Shown in pieces: positions 1 to 5,855 of a stretch of 6,261 nt of DNA. The stretch's first letter is position 1. Each line of letters begins with the position of its first letter. The stretch is from Streptococcaceae bacterium (GTDB lineage: Bacteria > Bacillota > Bacilli > Lactobacillales > Streptococcaceae). The stretch is from the NCBI GenBank assembly GCA_031279745.1, contig JAITHN010000144.1:1-6261 (forward strand), read 5' to 3'. The notes under the pieces were generated by a model that ran no database searches, was not told where the DNA came from, and was given only the letters and a program-made list of their open reading frames with translations. The position numbers and the translations under genes are program-made.

Positions 1-345
1 GCCCCAAAAGCCATTACTGGAAAATTTGTGAAAGGTGGCAGCACCATCAAGTTCGTTTATGATAAGGACATTGACCGTGGCACATTGCCGGATACGCAAG
101 GTACAGATGACCACGGAAATCTTCCAGACACAATGGGAGACGATGATACAAGCGTTTCCGCACCAACGGTTCCTGATGTAAGCACTTCCAGCACCGGCGC
201 ACCAAGTTTACCATCCACTTATGAAAGCGGCCAAGGTAGCAGCGCATTACCAGCAACCGGAGAACAAACCTCCGCGCTTGCTGTCGCAGTCGGAATCGCC
301 CTCTTATCATTAGTTGGAGTAGCGTGGAATAAACGTCGGTGTTGA
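1..345 (+). CDS. C-terminal part of LPXTG cell-wall-anchored surface protein (5' end outside window)
   Basis: The frame is open from base 1, so this is the last 114 codons of a larger gene; the GTG at 28 is only an internal codon. Residues 1-23 look like the end of a MucBP (mucin-binding) repeat, with a tG-F-...-FVYDKD ending. Residues 27-50 are two 12-residue repeats (GTLPDTQGTDDH, GNLPDTMGDDDT). A Ser/Thr/Pro-rich spacer follows, of the kind that spans the cell wall. The sorting signal is complete: LPATG at residues 83-87 (bases 247-261), a hydrophobic stretch at about 91-109, and a short basic tail NKRRC. In this family sortase A cuts between Thr and Gly and links the protein to peptidoglycan. 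The ligand and full domain layout cannot be seen here. Adhesion is inferred from the MucBP-like end only. The last coding bases recur twice downstream in degenerate form. Confidence 0.9.
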   Translation, partial: APKAITGKFVKGGSTIKFVYDKDIDRGTLPDTQGTDDHGNLPDTMGDDDTSVSAPTVPDVSTSSTGAPSLPSTYESGQGSSALPATGEQTSALAVAVGIALLSLVGVAWNKRRC

Positions 346-462
346 ACTCGCTCTCAGTTCCAGTTGCAATAGCGTAGAAGAATCGCAGAAGCTGAACTGC
401 ACTCTCAGTTCTCGTTGGAGTAGAGTGGAAGAAACGTCAGAGTTGAACACGCACAAACACGA
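313..462 (+). repeat. Three tandem copies (about 50 bp) of the surface gene 3' end, two of them downstream of its stop
   Basis: Copy 0 (313-360) is the true end of the surface-protein gene and the bases just after its stop. Copy 1 (363-411) and copy 2 (414-462, weaker in its last 10 bases) follow with a period of 50-51 bp. By eye, copies 0 and 2 match at about 34 of 39 aligned positions (start GTTGGAGTAG, then GTGGAA, AAACGTC, GTTGAAC). Copies 0 and 1 match at about three quarters of positions, including CTCTCAGTTC. The TGA stop sits at the same place in all three. Copy 2 would encode VGVEWKKRQS-stop, close to VGVAWNKRRC-stop of the real gene; copy 1 has an internal TAG. The extra copies therefore look like relics of coding ends rather than working genes. 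Confidence 0.8.
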
Positions 463-477
463 TCGACAAGATTTGAG

Positions 478-512
478 CAGCACGCATCCCATTGGGGATG
501 CGTGCTGTTTCT
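478..512 (+). terminator. Rho-independent terminator of the surface-protein gene
   Basis: A perfect 13-bp stem pairs 478-490 (core AGCACGCATCCC) with 495-507, closed by the 4-base loop ATTG and followed by TTTCT. It lies about 130 bp after the stop codon, beyond the degenerate 3'-end copies. The T-run is short, but the GC-rich perfect stem makes termination likely. Confidence 0.8.
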
Positions 513-587
513 GAGCTCTTCCTCCTAAGGATTCACCCATAGATTTATGTTTTGTAATCCCCAGCCTGAATTTTTCCGTGTACCGTC

Positions 588-870
588 ACATTTTTTACTT
601 TTCAATTTTTTGCATTGTAGCGTTTTTTTACACTTTTGCCATTGACTTCGTGCAGAATAAGTAAGCATGCGACATCTGCAACGACTGCAGCAAAAGTTAC
701 ACACCCTCCACAAATCTTGTGGTGACCTGATAAAAAATGCGACATCCGTGGCAAAAGTTGCGTATCTGCCAATTTTTTTTGCTGACCGTGTAACAAATGC
801 CACGAATGCAGCAAAAGTTACACACTTCGCACGGATTTTGTGGTGGTTTGGGGAACAACAGCTGTTTGGT
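588..870. repeat. Hairpin-repeat cluster A (about 60-bp units)
   Basis: The core word GCAAAAGTTAC occurs at 690-700 and 811-821, with GCAAAAGTTGC at 751-761, giving a 60-61 bp period. Right-hand partners are GTAAGCATGC (661-670), TAAAAAATGC (731-740) and GTAACAAATGC (790-800). The middle of one unit is a perfect hairpin, CCACAA-ATC-TTGTGG (708-722). One whole unit (748-803) folds as GTGGCA-AAA-GTTGC against GTAAC-AAA-TGCCAC. Bases 631-654 match 2825-2848 of cluster B with 2 differences in 24. No credible protein is encoded here: the open frame starting near 667 consists of repeat sequence. Between the terminator and this cluster (513-587) I see nothing. Confidence 0.8.
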
Positions 871-907
871 AAGAATAGTTCGATGAATTTAGGTGAACGT
901 TCATTGT

Positions 908-950
908 CATGTTCAAAAAGCCCTCGCCAACTTGGCGGGGGCGGAACATG
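908..950 (-). terminator. Rho-independent terminator read on the minus strand, probably for upp
   Basis: Bases 920-928 pair with 934-942 around the loop AACTT. Read on the minus strand, the stem is followed by TTTTT (complement of 915-919), as expected for a terminator of minus-strand transcripts. There is one C-A mismatch in that reading (a T-G wobble on plus). Outer arms CATGTTC (908-914) and GAACATG (944-950) pair, and TTCATT/AATGAA (900-905/954-959) extend the structure. It lies about 210 bp beyond the upp stop, and no closer terminator is visible. Confidence 0.65.
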
Positions 951-1043
951 TTTAATGAATCAGACGAAAACATTGCACGGTTTTCTGTCGGTTCTTTGAC
1001 AATTACTTTACTTTTTGGCGGAGCGATTATTTGGTTTGAGTAA
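948..1043 (+). CDS. Possible 31-aa single-span membrane peptide (uncertain)
   Basis: An ATG at 948 opens 31 codons ending in TAA (1041-1043). The peptide starts MFNESDENIAR, which is polar and acidic. A hydrophobic segment of about 19 residues follows (FSVGSLTITL, then LFGGAIIWF) with a final Glu, the shape of a one-pass small membrane protein. A G-rich run (937-941, then GCGGA) lies about 6 bases before the ATG but is poor as a Shine-Dalgarno site and belongs to the terminator stem on the other strand. I see no clear promoter. Its last codons overlap the outermost degenerate copy of the upp 3' end (1024-1057). I do not recognise a family, and it may be chance. Confidence 0.2.
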   Translation: MFNESDENIARFSVGSLTITLLFGGAIIWFE

Positions 1044-1187
1044 TCCGTTTTTGCGTCACCCAGAACCAGAGCGATTATTTTATTCCGTATAATCGGTCGC
1101 CTGCGTCTGTTTAACTCTGCCAGGTTTATCACCCGGATATATCAGAGAACTAGATTATTTTGTTCCAAACAATCTGTCGCCTGCATC
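1024..1187 (-). repeat. upp 3' end plus two degenerate downstream copies
   Basis: Copy 0 is the true end of upp (1152-1187). Copy 1 (1072-1107) matches it at about 29 of 36 positions, and read on the minus strand it encodes DAGDRLYGIK followed by TAA, against [14 protein letters not shown] in the real gene. Copy 2 (1024-1057) is weaker, but shares the exact 12-mer GAGCGATTATTT with copy 1 (1021-1032 and 1069-1080), as well as TAATC and TGCGTC. Offsets are 80 and 48 bp. In copy 1 an in-frame TAA lies just upstream of DAGDRL (AGT-TAA-ACA-GAC), so the copy is a relic and not part of a second working upp. Confidence 0.75.
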
Positions 1188-1784
1188 GCCCAACCCTGGA
1201 ACGATGTATCCTTGTTCGTTTAATTTTTCATCAAGACTTGCACAATAAACATTTACATCAGGATGCGCGTCTTGGAAAGTTTTAACCCCTTCAGGAGCTG
1301 CAACGAGACAGACAAAAATAATGTTGTTAGCACCACGCTTTTTCAAACTATCAACAGCTAAGATGGCGCTTCCGCCGGTCGCTAACATTGGATCAACCAA
1401 AAAGATTTGACGTTGATCAATATCCTCTGGAAGTTTTACAAGGTATTCATGAGGTTCTAAGGTTTCTTCATCTCGGTACATTCCGATATGCCCAACTTTT
1501 GCGGCAGGAATTAATTTCAAAATTCCATCAACCATTCCAATACCTGCACGCAAGATAGGAACGATAGCTAATTTTTTTCCGGTTAATTGTTTAACGGTTG
1601 TTGTTTGGATAGGCGTTTCAATCTCTACATCTTCTAGAGGCAAGTTGCGACTTACTTCGTAAGCCATCAACATTCCGATTTCATCAACGAGTTCGCGGAA
1701 AACTTTTGTTCCCACATCTTTTCTGCGTAAAATGGAAAGTTTGTGTTGAATGAGGGGGTGATCAATCACTTGAAAATTTGACAT
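1155..1784 (-). CDS. upp: Uracil phosphoribosyltransferase
   Basis: The enzyme makes UMP and pyrophosphate from uracil and PRPP in the cytoplasm, the main step of uracil salvage. The 209-aa product has the usual length for the family and is complete. The PRPP-binding loop [11 protein letters not shown] is at residues 130-140. The uracil-binding C-terminal motif [12 protein letters not shown] is at 193-204, followed by the conserved end LFGTK. IPILRAG-type sequence ([11 protein letters not shown], 75-85) and the [11 protein letters not shown] segment (104-114) are also typical. The ATG (complement of 1782-1784) is preceded by AAAGGAGA (complement of 1791-1798) at good spacing. The gene is divergent from the regulator gene and stands alone as a transcription unit. 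The strongest resemblance I recall is to lactococcal/streptococcal Upp. Its 3' end is followed by degenerate copies of itself. Confidence 0.98.
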   Translation of the reverse strand: MSNFQVIDHPLIQHKLSILRRKDVGTKVFRELVDEIGMLMAYEVSRNLPLEDVEIETPIQTTTVKQLTGKKLAIVPILRAGIGMVDGILKLIPAAKVGHIGMYRDEETLEPHEYLVKLPEDIDQRQIFLVDPMLATGGSAILAVDSLKKRGANNIIFVCLVAAPEGVKTFQDAHPDVNVYCASLDEKLNEQGYIVPGLGDAGDRLFGTK

Positions 1785-1819
1785 CTTATTTCTCCTTTTG
1801 ATACCTTAGTTAATATTCT

Positions 1820-1847
1820 ATTGTATTTTAACAAAAAGAATTGCAAA
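1820..1847 (-). promoter_or_regulatory. Probable upp promoter
   Basis: On the minus strand, TTTGCA (complement of 1842-1847) and TACAAT (complement of 1820-1825) are 16 bp apart. That places the start of transcription about 30 bases before the upp ATG. A run of ten A on the plus strand (1845-1854), read as T on the minus strand, lies at and upstream of the -35. The -35 is a weak match. Confidence 0.45.
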
Positions 1848-1858
1848 AAAAAAATATT

Positions 1859-1873
1859 GAGGTGTGAGAATTG
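1859..1873 (+). promoter_or_regulatory. Ribosome binding site deciding the TTG start of the regulator gene
   Basis: GAGGTG (1859-1864) lies 6 bases before TTG (1871-1873). The next residues, SFRENISIHF, already match the start of an RpiR N-terminal domain, so TTG is preferred to any later ATG. I found no convincing -35/-10 pair for this gene in 1785-1858, although the region is AT-rich. Confidence 0.65.
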
Positions 1874-2641
1874 AGTTTTCGTGAAAATATTTCCATTCAT
1901 TTTACAGAATTGACAAAAACCGATAAAAAAATTACGAGTGCACTCTTGAACAATCCTTCAATATTGATTGACCGATCTGTCCAAGAAGCAAGTGAGGAAA
2001 TGAGTACAAGCCCAGCAGCGATTATGCGTGTGGTGAAAAAGCTTGGTTATAAAGGGTTGGCAAATCTGAAAATTGATCTTGAAGAGTATTCAGAAGGTAC
2101 GAATAACTCGCTCGAGCATAAAAATCAGGGTGGCATTGCACCGATATTTGAAAATTATCGGTTTTATTTAGATGGAATGGAAAAGCAGTTAGACCTTGCG
2201 CAGTTGGAAAGGGTTGTTAAGATCATTCGTAGCTGTAAAAAGTTTCGGGTGGGAGGCATTGGAAGCAGTGCGCTCTCGGCTGAACTCTTTGCATATTCCC
2301 TCCATTATCGGGATGTTTTCGTGGACACCATTACGAGTCAGACGAAATTTTTTTATCTCTCAAGAGCGCTTGAGGAAGACGAAGTACTCCTTTTGTTTTC
2401 TGTAAGTGGAAATCTCAATTTCTTTAAACCCTTGTATAAGAAGAAACGAGAGGTAGGCGCCAAAATTATTTTGGTTACGATGAATCATAATACAAAACTT
2501 GATTTCTATGTAGATGAAAAGATTATTTTACCGAGTACATCCACTGATTTTTCAGAGAAAGATAATATTTCCCAACTGGAAAATCGTTTCGGTTTCTTGA
2601 TTTTTTCAGAAATTTTATCGAATTTGTATTTCAATGGCTGA
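1871..2641 (+). CDS. RpiR/MurR-family transcriptional regulator (HTH + SIS domain)
   Basis: This is a 256-aa DNA-binding protein of the usual length for the family. Residues 1-75 form the RpiR helix-turn-helix domain: LTKTDKKITSALLNNPS, then a recognition region SVQEASEEMSTSPAAIMRVV (36-55) and KKLGYKGLANLKIDL (56-70). Residues about 112-240 form a SIS sugar-phosphate-binding domain, with GGIGSSALSAE (128-138), LLFSVSGN (174-181) and GAKIILVTMN (196-205). Family members sense a phosphosugar and repress or activate sugar genes. It lies upstream of, and on the same strand as, the EIIC-glycosidase operon, separated by 496 bp of repeats and promoter. That makes it the likely local regulator, sensing a 6-phospho-glycoside or its product; this is inferred from position. 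The start is TTG. No terminator is evident after the stop. GGCTGA is repeated at 2636-2641 and 2648-2653. Confidence 0.93.
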   Translation: MSFRENISIHFTELTKTDKKITSALLNNPSILIDRSVQEASEEMSTSPAAIMRVVKKLGYKGLANLKIDLEEYSEGTNNSLEHKNQGGIAPIFENYRFYLDGMEKQLDLAQLERVVKIIRSCKKFRVGGIGSSALSAELFAYSLHYRDVFVDTITSQTKFFYLSRALEEDEVLLLFSVSGNLNFFKPLYKKKREVGAKIILVTMNHNTKLDFYVDEKIILPSTSTDFSEKDNISQLENRFGFLIFSEILSNLYFNG

Positions 2642-2711
2642 GGAATAGGCTGATTAGAGTGGATTTACAGTTTTGATTCGGTGATGTTCAGGTTGGTAGA
2701 TCTAGTTGAGT

Positions 2712-2945
2712 TTTAAAAAAATGCCGCTTTCAGTTATGGGCTACAGCAGAAGTTACACATCTCGCACGAACTTTGTGGTGAAGAAGTAAGCATGCTGCAT
2801 AACCGAAATTAAGTAGCATGCTTACACCTTTGCCATTCACTTCGTGCAAAGCGTAAGCATGCAACATCTGCGGCAAAAGTTACAACGCCCCAAAAAGACT
2901 TTGACAAATTGGTAAGCATGCAACGTCTGTGGCGCGGATTCAGCG
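2712..2945. repeat. Hairpin-repeat cluster B
   Basis: This is the same family as cluster A. GTAAGCATGC occurs at 2786-2795, 2853-2862 and 2912-2921, with its inverse GCATGCTTAC at 2816-2825. Left arms are GCAGAAGTTAC (2746-2756) and GCAAAAGTTAC (2873-2883). A degraded right arm, TTTTAAAAAAATGCC, lies near 2711-2725. The arms GTAAGCATGCT (2786-2796) and AGCATGCTTAC (2815-2825) form a perfect 11-bp stem with an 18-base loop. A second nested structure uses TTTGC...GCAAA around CACTTCGTG (2829-2850). The remainder of 2642-2990 holds no gene that I can support. Confidence 0.8.
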
Positions 2946-2990
2946 TTTTTCTCATCAAGAAACAAACACATTACTCTCAGGAGCACATCT

Positions 2991-3010
2991 AACCCAACCC
3001 AACCCAACCT
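2991..3010 (+). repeat. AACCC pentanucleotide microsatellite
   Basis: There are four consecutive AACCC units, the last ending in T. They lie about 60 bp upstream of the -35 of the operon promoter. Short perfect tandem repeats of this kind can gain or lose units by slippage; an effect on the promoter is only a possibility. Confidence 0.8.
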
Positions 3011-3047
3011 GACTGAGTCCAACGATTCATCCACCATCCAGTAAAAT

Positions 3048-3079
3048 ATATTTCAATATTTAATATACAGTTGAAATAT
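3048..3079. promoter_or_regulatory. Inverted-repeat operator candidate for the RpiR-type regulator
   Basis: ATATTTCAA (3048-3056) and TTGAAATAT (3071-3079) are perfect 9-bp inverted arms, 23 bp apart start to start, so they lie about two helical turns apart on one face of the DNA. The right arm contains the -35 hexamer. Position and symmetry fit a dimeric or tetrameric regulator such as the RpiR-type protein encoded upstream, but binding is inferred. Confidence 0.55.
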
Positions 3080-3099
3080 GTTTCTTTTTTTGTTATCCT
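3071..3099 (+). promoter_or_regulatory. Promoter of the EIIC-glycosidase operon
   Basis: The -35 TTGAAA (3071-3076) is followed after 17 bp by the -10 TATCCT (3094-3099), with a TG one base upstream (3091-3092), an extended -10. Transcription should begin near 3106, giving a leader of about 30 bases. The -10 has two unfavourable bases, which fits a regulated promoter. Confidence 0.6.
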
Positions 3100-3104
3100 C
3101 AAAA

Positions 3105-3118
3105 TGTAAACATTTACA
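3105..3118. promoter_or_regulatory. cre-like catabolite repression site
   Basis: TGTAAACATTTACA is a near-perfect palindrome and fits the CcpA site consensus TGWAARCGNTWNCA except that the central CG is CA. It overlaps the predicted transcription start, where CcpA binding would block transcription. CcpA control is expected for a beta-glucoside PTS operon. Confidence 0.65.
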
Positions 3119-3137
3119 AAAAAAAAGGGGGATCACA

Positions 3138-4433
3138 ATGAACGGATTCATGGAAATTTTATCAGAAAAGATCTTGCCCATCGCGAGCAAGATTGGTCAG
3201 AACAAATACTTATTGGTTTTGAGGGACGCCTTCATGCTCAGCTTTCCGCTGACTATGTTTGGGTCCTTAATCGTGGTGTTCAATAATTTGCCTTTTTGGC
3301 CTGACAATTTAAAAACAACATTTTCAACACTTTTCGGAAATGGACAAAGTGCAACGATGTCTATTATGACCGTTTTTGTAACAATTGGGATTGGGTACTA
3401 CTTTGCAAAAGGTGAAAAAGTTGAGCCGATTTTTGGTGGAGTCGTTTCTCTATCGAGTTTCTTAATACTCACGCCCTTCTTTGCGACATTTGCATCAGAA
3501 GATGGGAATACAACGGTAGACGCTAGCGGCTTGTTAACGTTGGATCGACTTGGTGCGAAAGGTATGTTCCTAGGGATACTCGCTGCATTCCTTGCGGCAA
3601 AACTTTTTGTTGCGCTGACCAAAAAAGGATTTGTCATCACCATGCCTGACGGTGTTCCGCCAGCGGTTTCAAAATCATTTTCAGCATTGATTCCCGCAAT
3701 TGGAACGCTTACGCTCTTCCTCATTATCAATGCAGGGATGACAGGCTTTTTCCAAACAAATTTACACGATGTGATTTATCAAGTGATTCAACAGCCACTT
3801 ACGGGGTTAGGAACAGGTTTGCCGGCAACCATTATTGCCATCTTCTTTGTACAATTTCTTTGGTTCTTCGGGCTTCATGGTCAAATTATCGTCAACTCAG
3901 TTTTTGAACCATTTTGGCAAACGAATATGTTGGATAATGCAGAATTGACGAAGCAAGGAGCACAAGCGCTTTCTGAACATGGGCATATCGTAACGAAATC
4001 CTTTATGGACACGTTCACTGTTGGTCTTGGGGGAAGTGGTTCAACACTTGTTGTTGTATTACTGATGGCATTTGTGATGAAACACAAACAGTACAAGGAT
4101 GTCGGACGACTAGCACTTGCGCCAGGTTTATTTAACGTAAATGAGCCAGTAATATTCGGTTTACCAATGGTGATGAATGCTTCTATTTTCATTCCGTGGA
4201 TATTAGCACCAATTGTTTCAGTTATCCTTGCATATCTTGCATTTGCGAGCCATTTGGTTCCGTTAACGACAGGTGCACAGGTGCCTTGGACGATGCCAAT
4301 CTTCATTAGCGGATTTTTAGCCACAAATTCTATTATGGGAAGTCTTTTACAACTCGTCCAATTCCTAGTGATTGGGGCAATTTGGTTCCCATTCCTAAAA
4401 ATGGTTGACTCTGTGGAAGCAAAAGGAGAATAA
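3138..4433 (+). CDS. PTS permease, EIIC component, lactose/cellobiose family
   Basis: This 431-aa integral membrane protein has the usual length for a stand-alone EIIC of the lactose-N,N'-diacetylchitobiose-beta-glucoside family. It transports a beta-glycoside and passes it to EIIB for phosphorylation. Recognisable parts are the N-terminal LPIASKIGQNKYLLVLRDAF (13-32), VTMPDGVPPAVS-like sequence (about 167-178), LWFFGLHGQIIVNSVFEP (241-258) and the family hallmark FNVNEPVIFGLPMVMN (332-347), with many hydrophobic spans between. The ATG at 3138 is chosen because AGGGGGA (3126-3132) lies 5 bases before it. An in-frame ATG at 3078 falls inside the promoter and would precede the mapped -10. No EIIA or EIIB gene is present, so these must be supplied in trans. 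The stop lies 5 bp before the glycosidase start. Substrate is unproven: cellobiose, an aryl-beta-glucoside or a related sugar is likely. Confidence 0.95.
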   Translation: MNGFMEILSEKILPIASKIGQNKYLLVLRDAFMLSFPLTMFGSLIVVFNNLPFWPDNLKTTFSTLFGNGQSATMSIMTVFVTIGIGYYFAKGEKVEPIFGGVVSLSSFLILTPFFATFASEDGNTTVDASGLLTLDRLGAKGMFLGILAAFLAAKLFVALTKKGFVITMPDGVPPAVSKSFSALIPAIGTLTLFLIINAGMTGFFQTNLHDVIYQVIQQPLTGLGTGLPATIIAIFFVQFLWFFGLHGQIIVNSVFEPFWQTNMLDNAELTKQGAQALSEHGHIVTKSFMDTFTVGLGGSGSTLVVVLLMAFVMKHKQYKDVGRLALAPGLFNVNEPVIFGLPMVMNASIFIPWILAPIVSVILAYLAFASHLVPLTTGAQVPWTMPIFISGFLATNSIMGSLLQLVQFLVIGAIWFPFLKMVDSVEAKGE

Positions 4434-4438
4434 GCTGT

Positions 4439-5848
4439 ATGAAATGTAACTTTCCAGAAAATTTCTGGTGGGGGGCCGCGACGAGCGGTCCTCAAACAGA
4501 AGGTCGTTTTCAGAAAAAACATGCAAATATGTTTGATTATTACTATGAAATAAAGCCAGAGGATTTTTACAAATATCAGGGTCCTGATGTCGCAAGCAAT
4601 TTTTTCAATGATTTTCGCCATGATATTCAGTTGATGAAAGAAGCCGGCCTCAATTCTGTTCGCACTTCTATTCAATGGAGTCGATTGATTGAGGATTTGG
4701 AAAAAAATACGGTCAATCCAGAAGCGGTTCGCTTCTATAATGAAGTCATCGACGAATTTCTCAAACATGGGATAACGCCGATGATCAACCTCCATCATTT
4801 CGACCTACCTGCGGAACTTTACCATCGCCATGGAGGATGGGAAAGCAAGCATGTCGTCGAACTTTATGCAGGGTTTGCTGAAAAATGTTTCGAACTTTTT
4901 GGCGACCGAGTAAAACACTGGTTTACGCACAATGAACCGCTGGTTGTCGTTGAAGGCGGGTATTATTTACAATTCCACTATCCGAATAAAGTCAATGGTG
5001 CTGCTGCTGTGCAGGTGGCTTACAATTTGCAACTTGCGTCAAGCCTAGCTATAAAGAAATTTCGCCAGCTCAATCTTGATGGTAAAATCGGTGTCATCCT
5101 AAATCTCACACCTCCGTATCCTTCGACGAACGAGCCCGAGGACATTCATGCAAGTGAAATCGCAAATCTTTGGTTGAACAGAATGTATATGGATGCAAGC
5201 GTAAAAGGGGAATTTCCTCAAGAGCTTGTCGAGCTCTTAAAGGGTGAAAAAGTGCTTTGGGATTCGACGGAAAGCGAACTTTTGCTTATAAAGGAGAATA
5301 CCATCGACCTTCTCGGGATAAATTTTTACCATCCGCATCGTGTTTCCCGGCCAAAATATTCAGCAAATTCGCTCGCAGTGGATTTTGTACCGAATAAGTT
5401 TTGGCAGGATTACGAGCTGCCTTCGGCAAGAATGAACGTAGATAAGGGGTGGGAAATCTACCCGAAAGCTATCTACGACATCGCCAAGGATGTACAGAAC
5501 AATTATGGAAATATTGATTGGTTTATTTCTGAAAATGGAATGGGTGTGTCAAATGAGGAACGATACATGGATGAAACCGGTGTGATTCATGATGACTATA
5601 GAATTCAGTTCATTCAAGAGCATCTTTATTGGCTGCATAAGGCGATGGAGGAAGGCTCGAATTGTTTGGGTTATCATCTTTGGACTCCGATAGACTGCTG
5701 GAGTTGGAAAAATGCGTATCGAAATCGCTATGGTCTAATTTCCACGAATATCCACACGCAAGCCAAGACTTTAAAAAAATCCGCACATTGGTTCAAAACG
5801 CTGGATGAAAATAATGGTTTTGAGATAGAAGAAGCTTTAATCCAGTAG
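4439..5848 (+). CDS. GH1 6-phospho-beta-glucosidase (or 6-phospho-beta-galactosidase)
   Basis: The 469-aa cytoplasmic (beta/alpha)8 glycosidase is complete and of normal GH1 length. It has the N-terminal family signature FWWGAATSGPQTEG (9-22), the acid/base Glu166 in HNEP (164-167) and the nucleophile Glu365 in ISENG (363-367). Near the C-terminus, SWKNAYRNRYG (422-432) aligns with the phosphate-binding loop of LacG-type enzymes. The Ser and Tyr ligands are present (Ser422, Tyr431), but Asn429 stands where LacG has Lys. Trp423 matches the Trp that LacG has there, so a galacto substrate is not excluded. The ATG at 4439 is preceded by GGAG (4425-4428) inside the end of the EIIC gene, and the genes are 5 bp apart, so the two are co-transcribed and probably translationally coupled. 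Its job is to split the phosphorylated disaccharide delivered by the PTS. Confidence 0.93.
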   Translation: MKCNFPENFWWGAATSGPQTEGRFQKKHANMFDYYYEIKPEDFYKYQGPDVASNFFNDFRHDIQLMKEAGLNSVRTSIQWSRLIEDLEKNTVNPEAVRFYNEVIDEFLKHGITPMINLHHFDLPAELYHRHGGWESKHVVELYAGFAEKCFELFGDRVKHWFTHNEPLVVVEGGYYLQFHYPNKVNGAAAVQVAYNLQLASSLAIKKFRQLNLDGKIGVILNLTPPYPSTNEPEDIHASEIANLWLNRMYMDASVKGEFPQELVELLKGEKVLWDSTESELLLIKENTIDLLGINFYHPHRVSRPKYSANSLAVDFVPNKFWQDYELPSARMNVDKGWEIYPKAIYDIAKDVQNNYGNIDWFISENGMGVSNEERYMDETGVIHDDYRIQFIQEHLYWLHKAMEEGSNCLGYHLWTPIDCWSWKNAYRNRYGLISTNIHTQAKTLKKSAHWFKTLDENNGFEIEEALIQ

Positions 5849-5855
5849 GATTTGG

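Noticed and set aside
588..870. CRISPR array
   Set aside because: The repeated words are imperfect, the units have internal dyad symmetry, and there are no constant-length unique spacers or cas genes.
667..999. 110-codon plus-strand open frame
   Set aside because: It is built from the tandem hairpin repeats, runs through the minus-strand terminator, lacks a ribosome binding site and has no recognisable protein features.
818..1132. 104-codon minus-strand open frame
   Set aside because: It crosses the upp end relics in a different frame from upp and continues through the terminator stem into repeat cluster A.
1127..1152. Short hairpin just after the upp stop as its terminator
   Set aside because: The pairing of CCGGGT with ACCTGG has a mismatch and no T-run follows on the minus strand.
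3078..3137. Upstream ATG as the start of the EIIC gene
   Set aside because: It would place the start codon before the -10 and across the cre-like site. The ATG at 3138 has a strong ribosome binding site and the usual family N-terminus.
3881..4798. 305-codon minus-strand open frame
   Set aside because: It is the antisense shadow of the EIIC and GH1 genes, both of which have clear family motifs.
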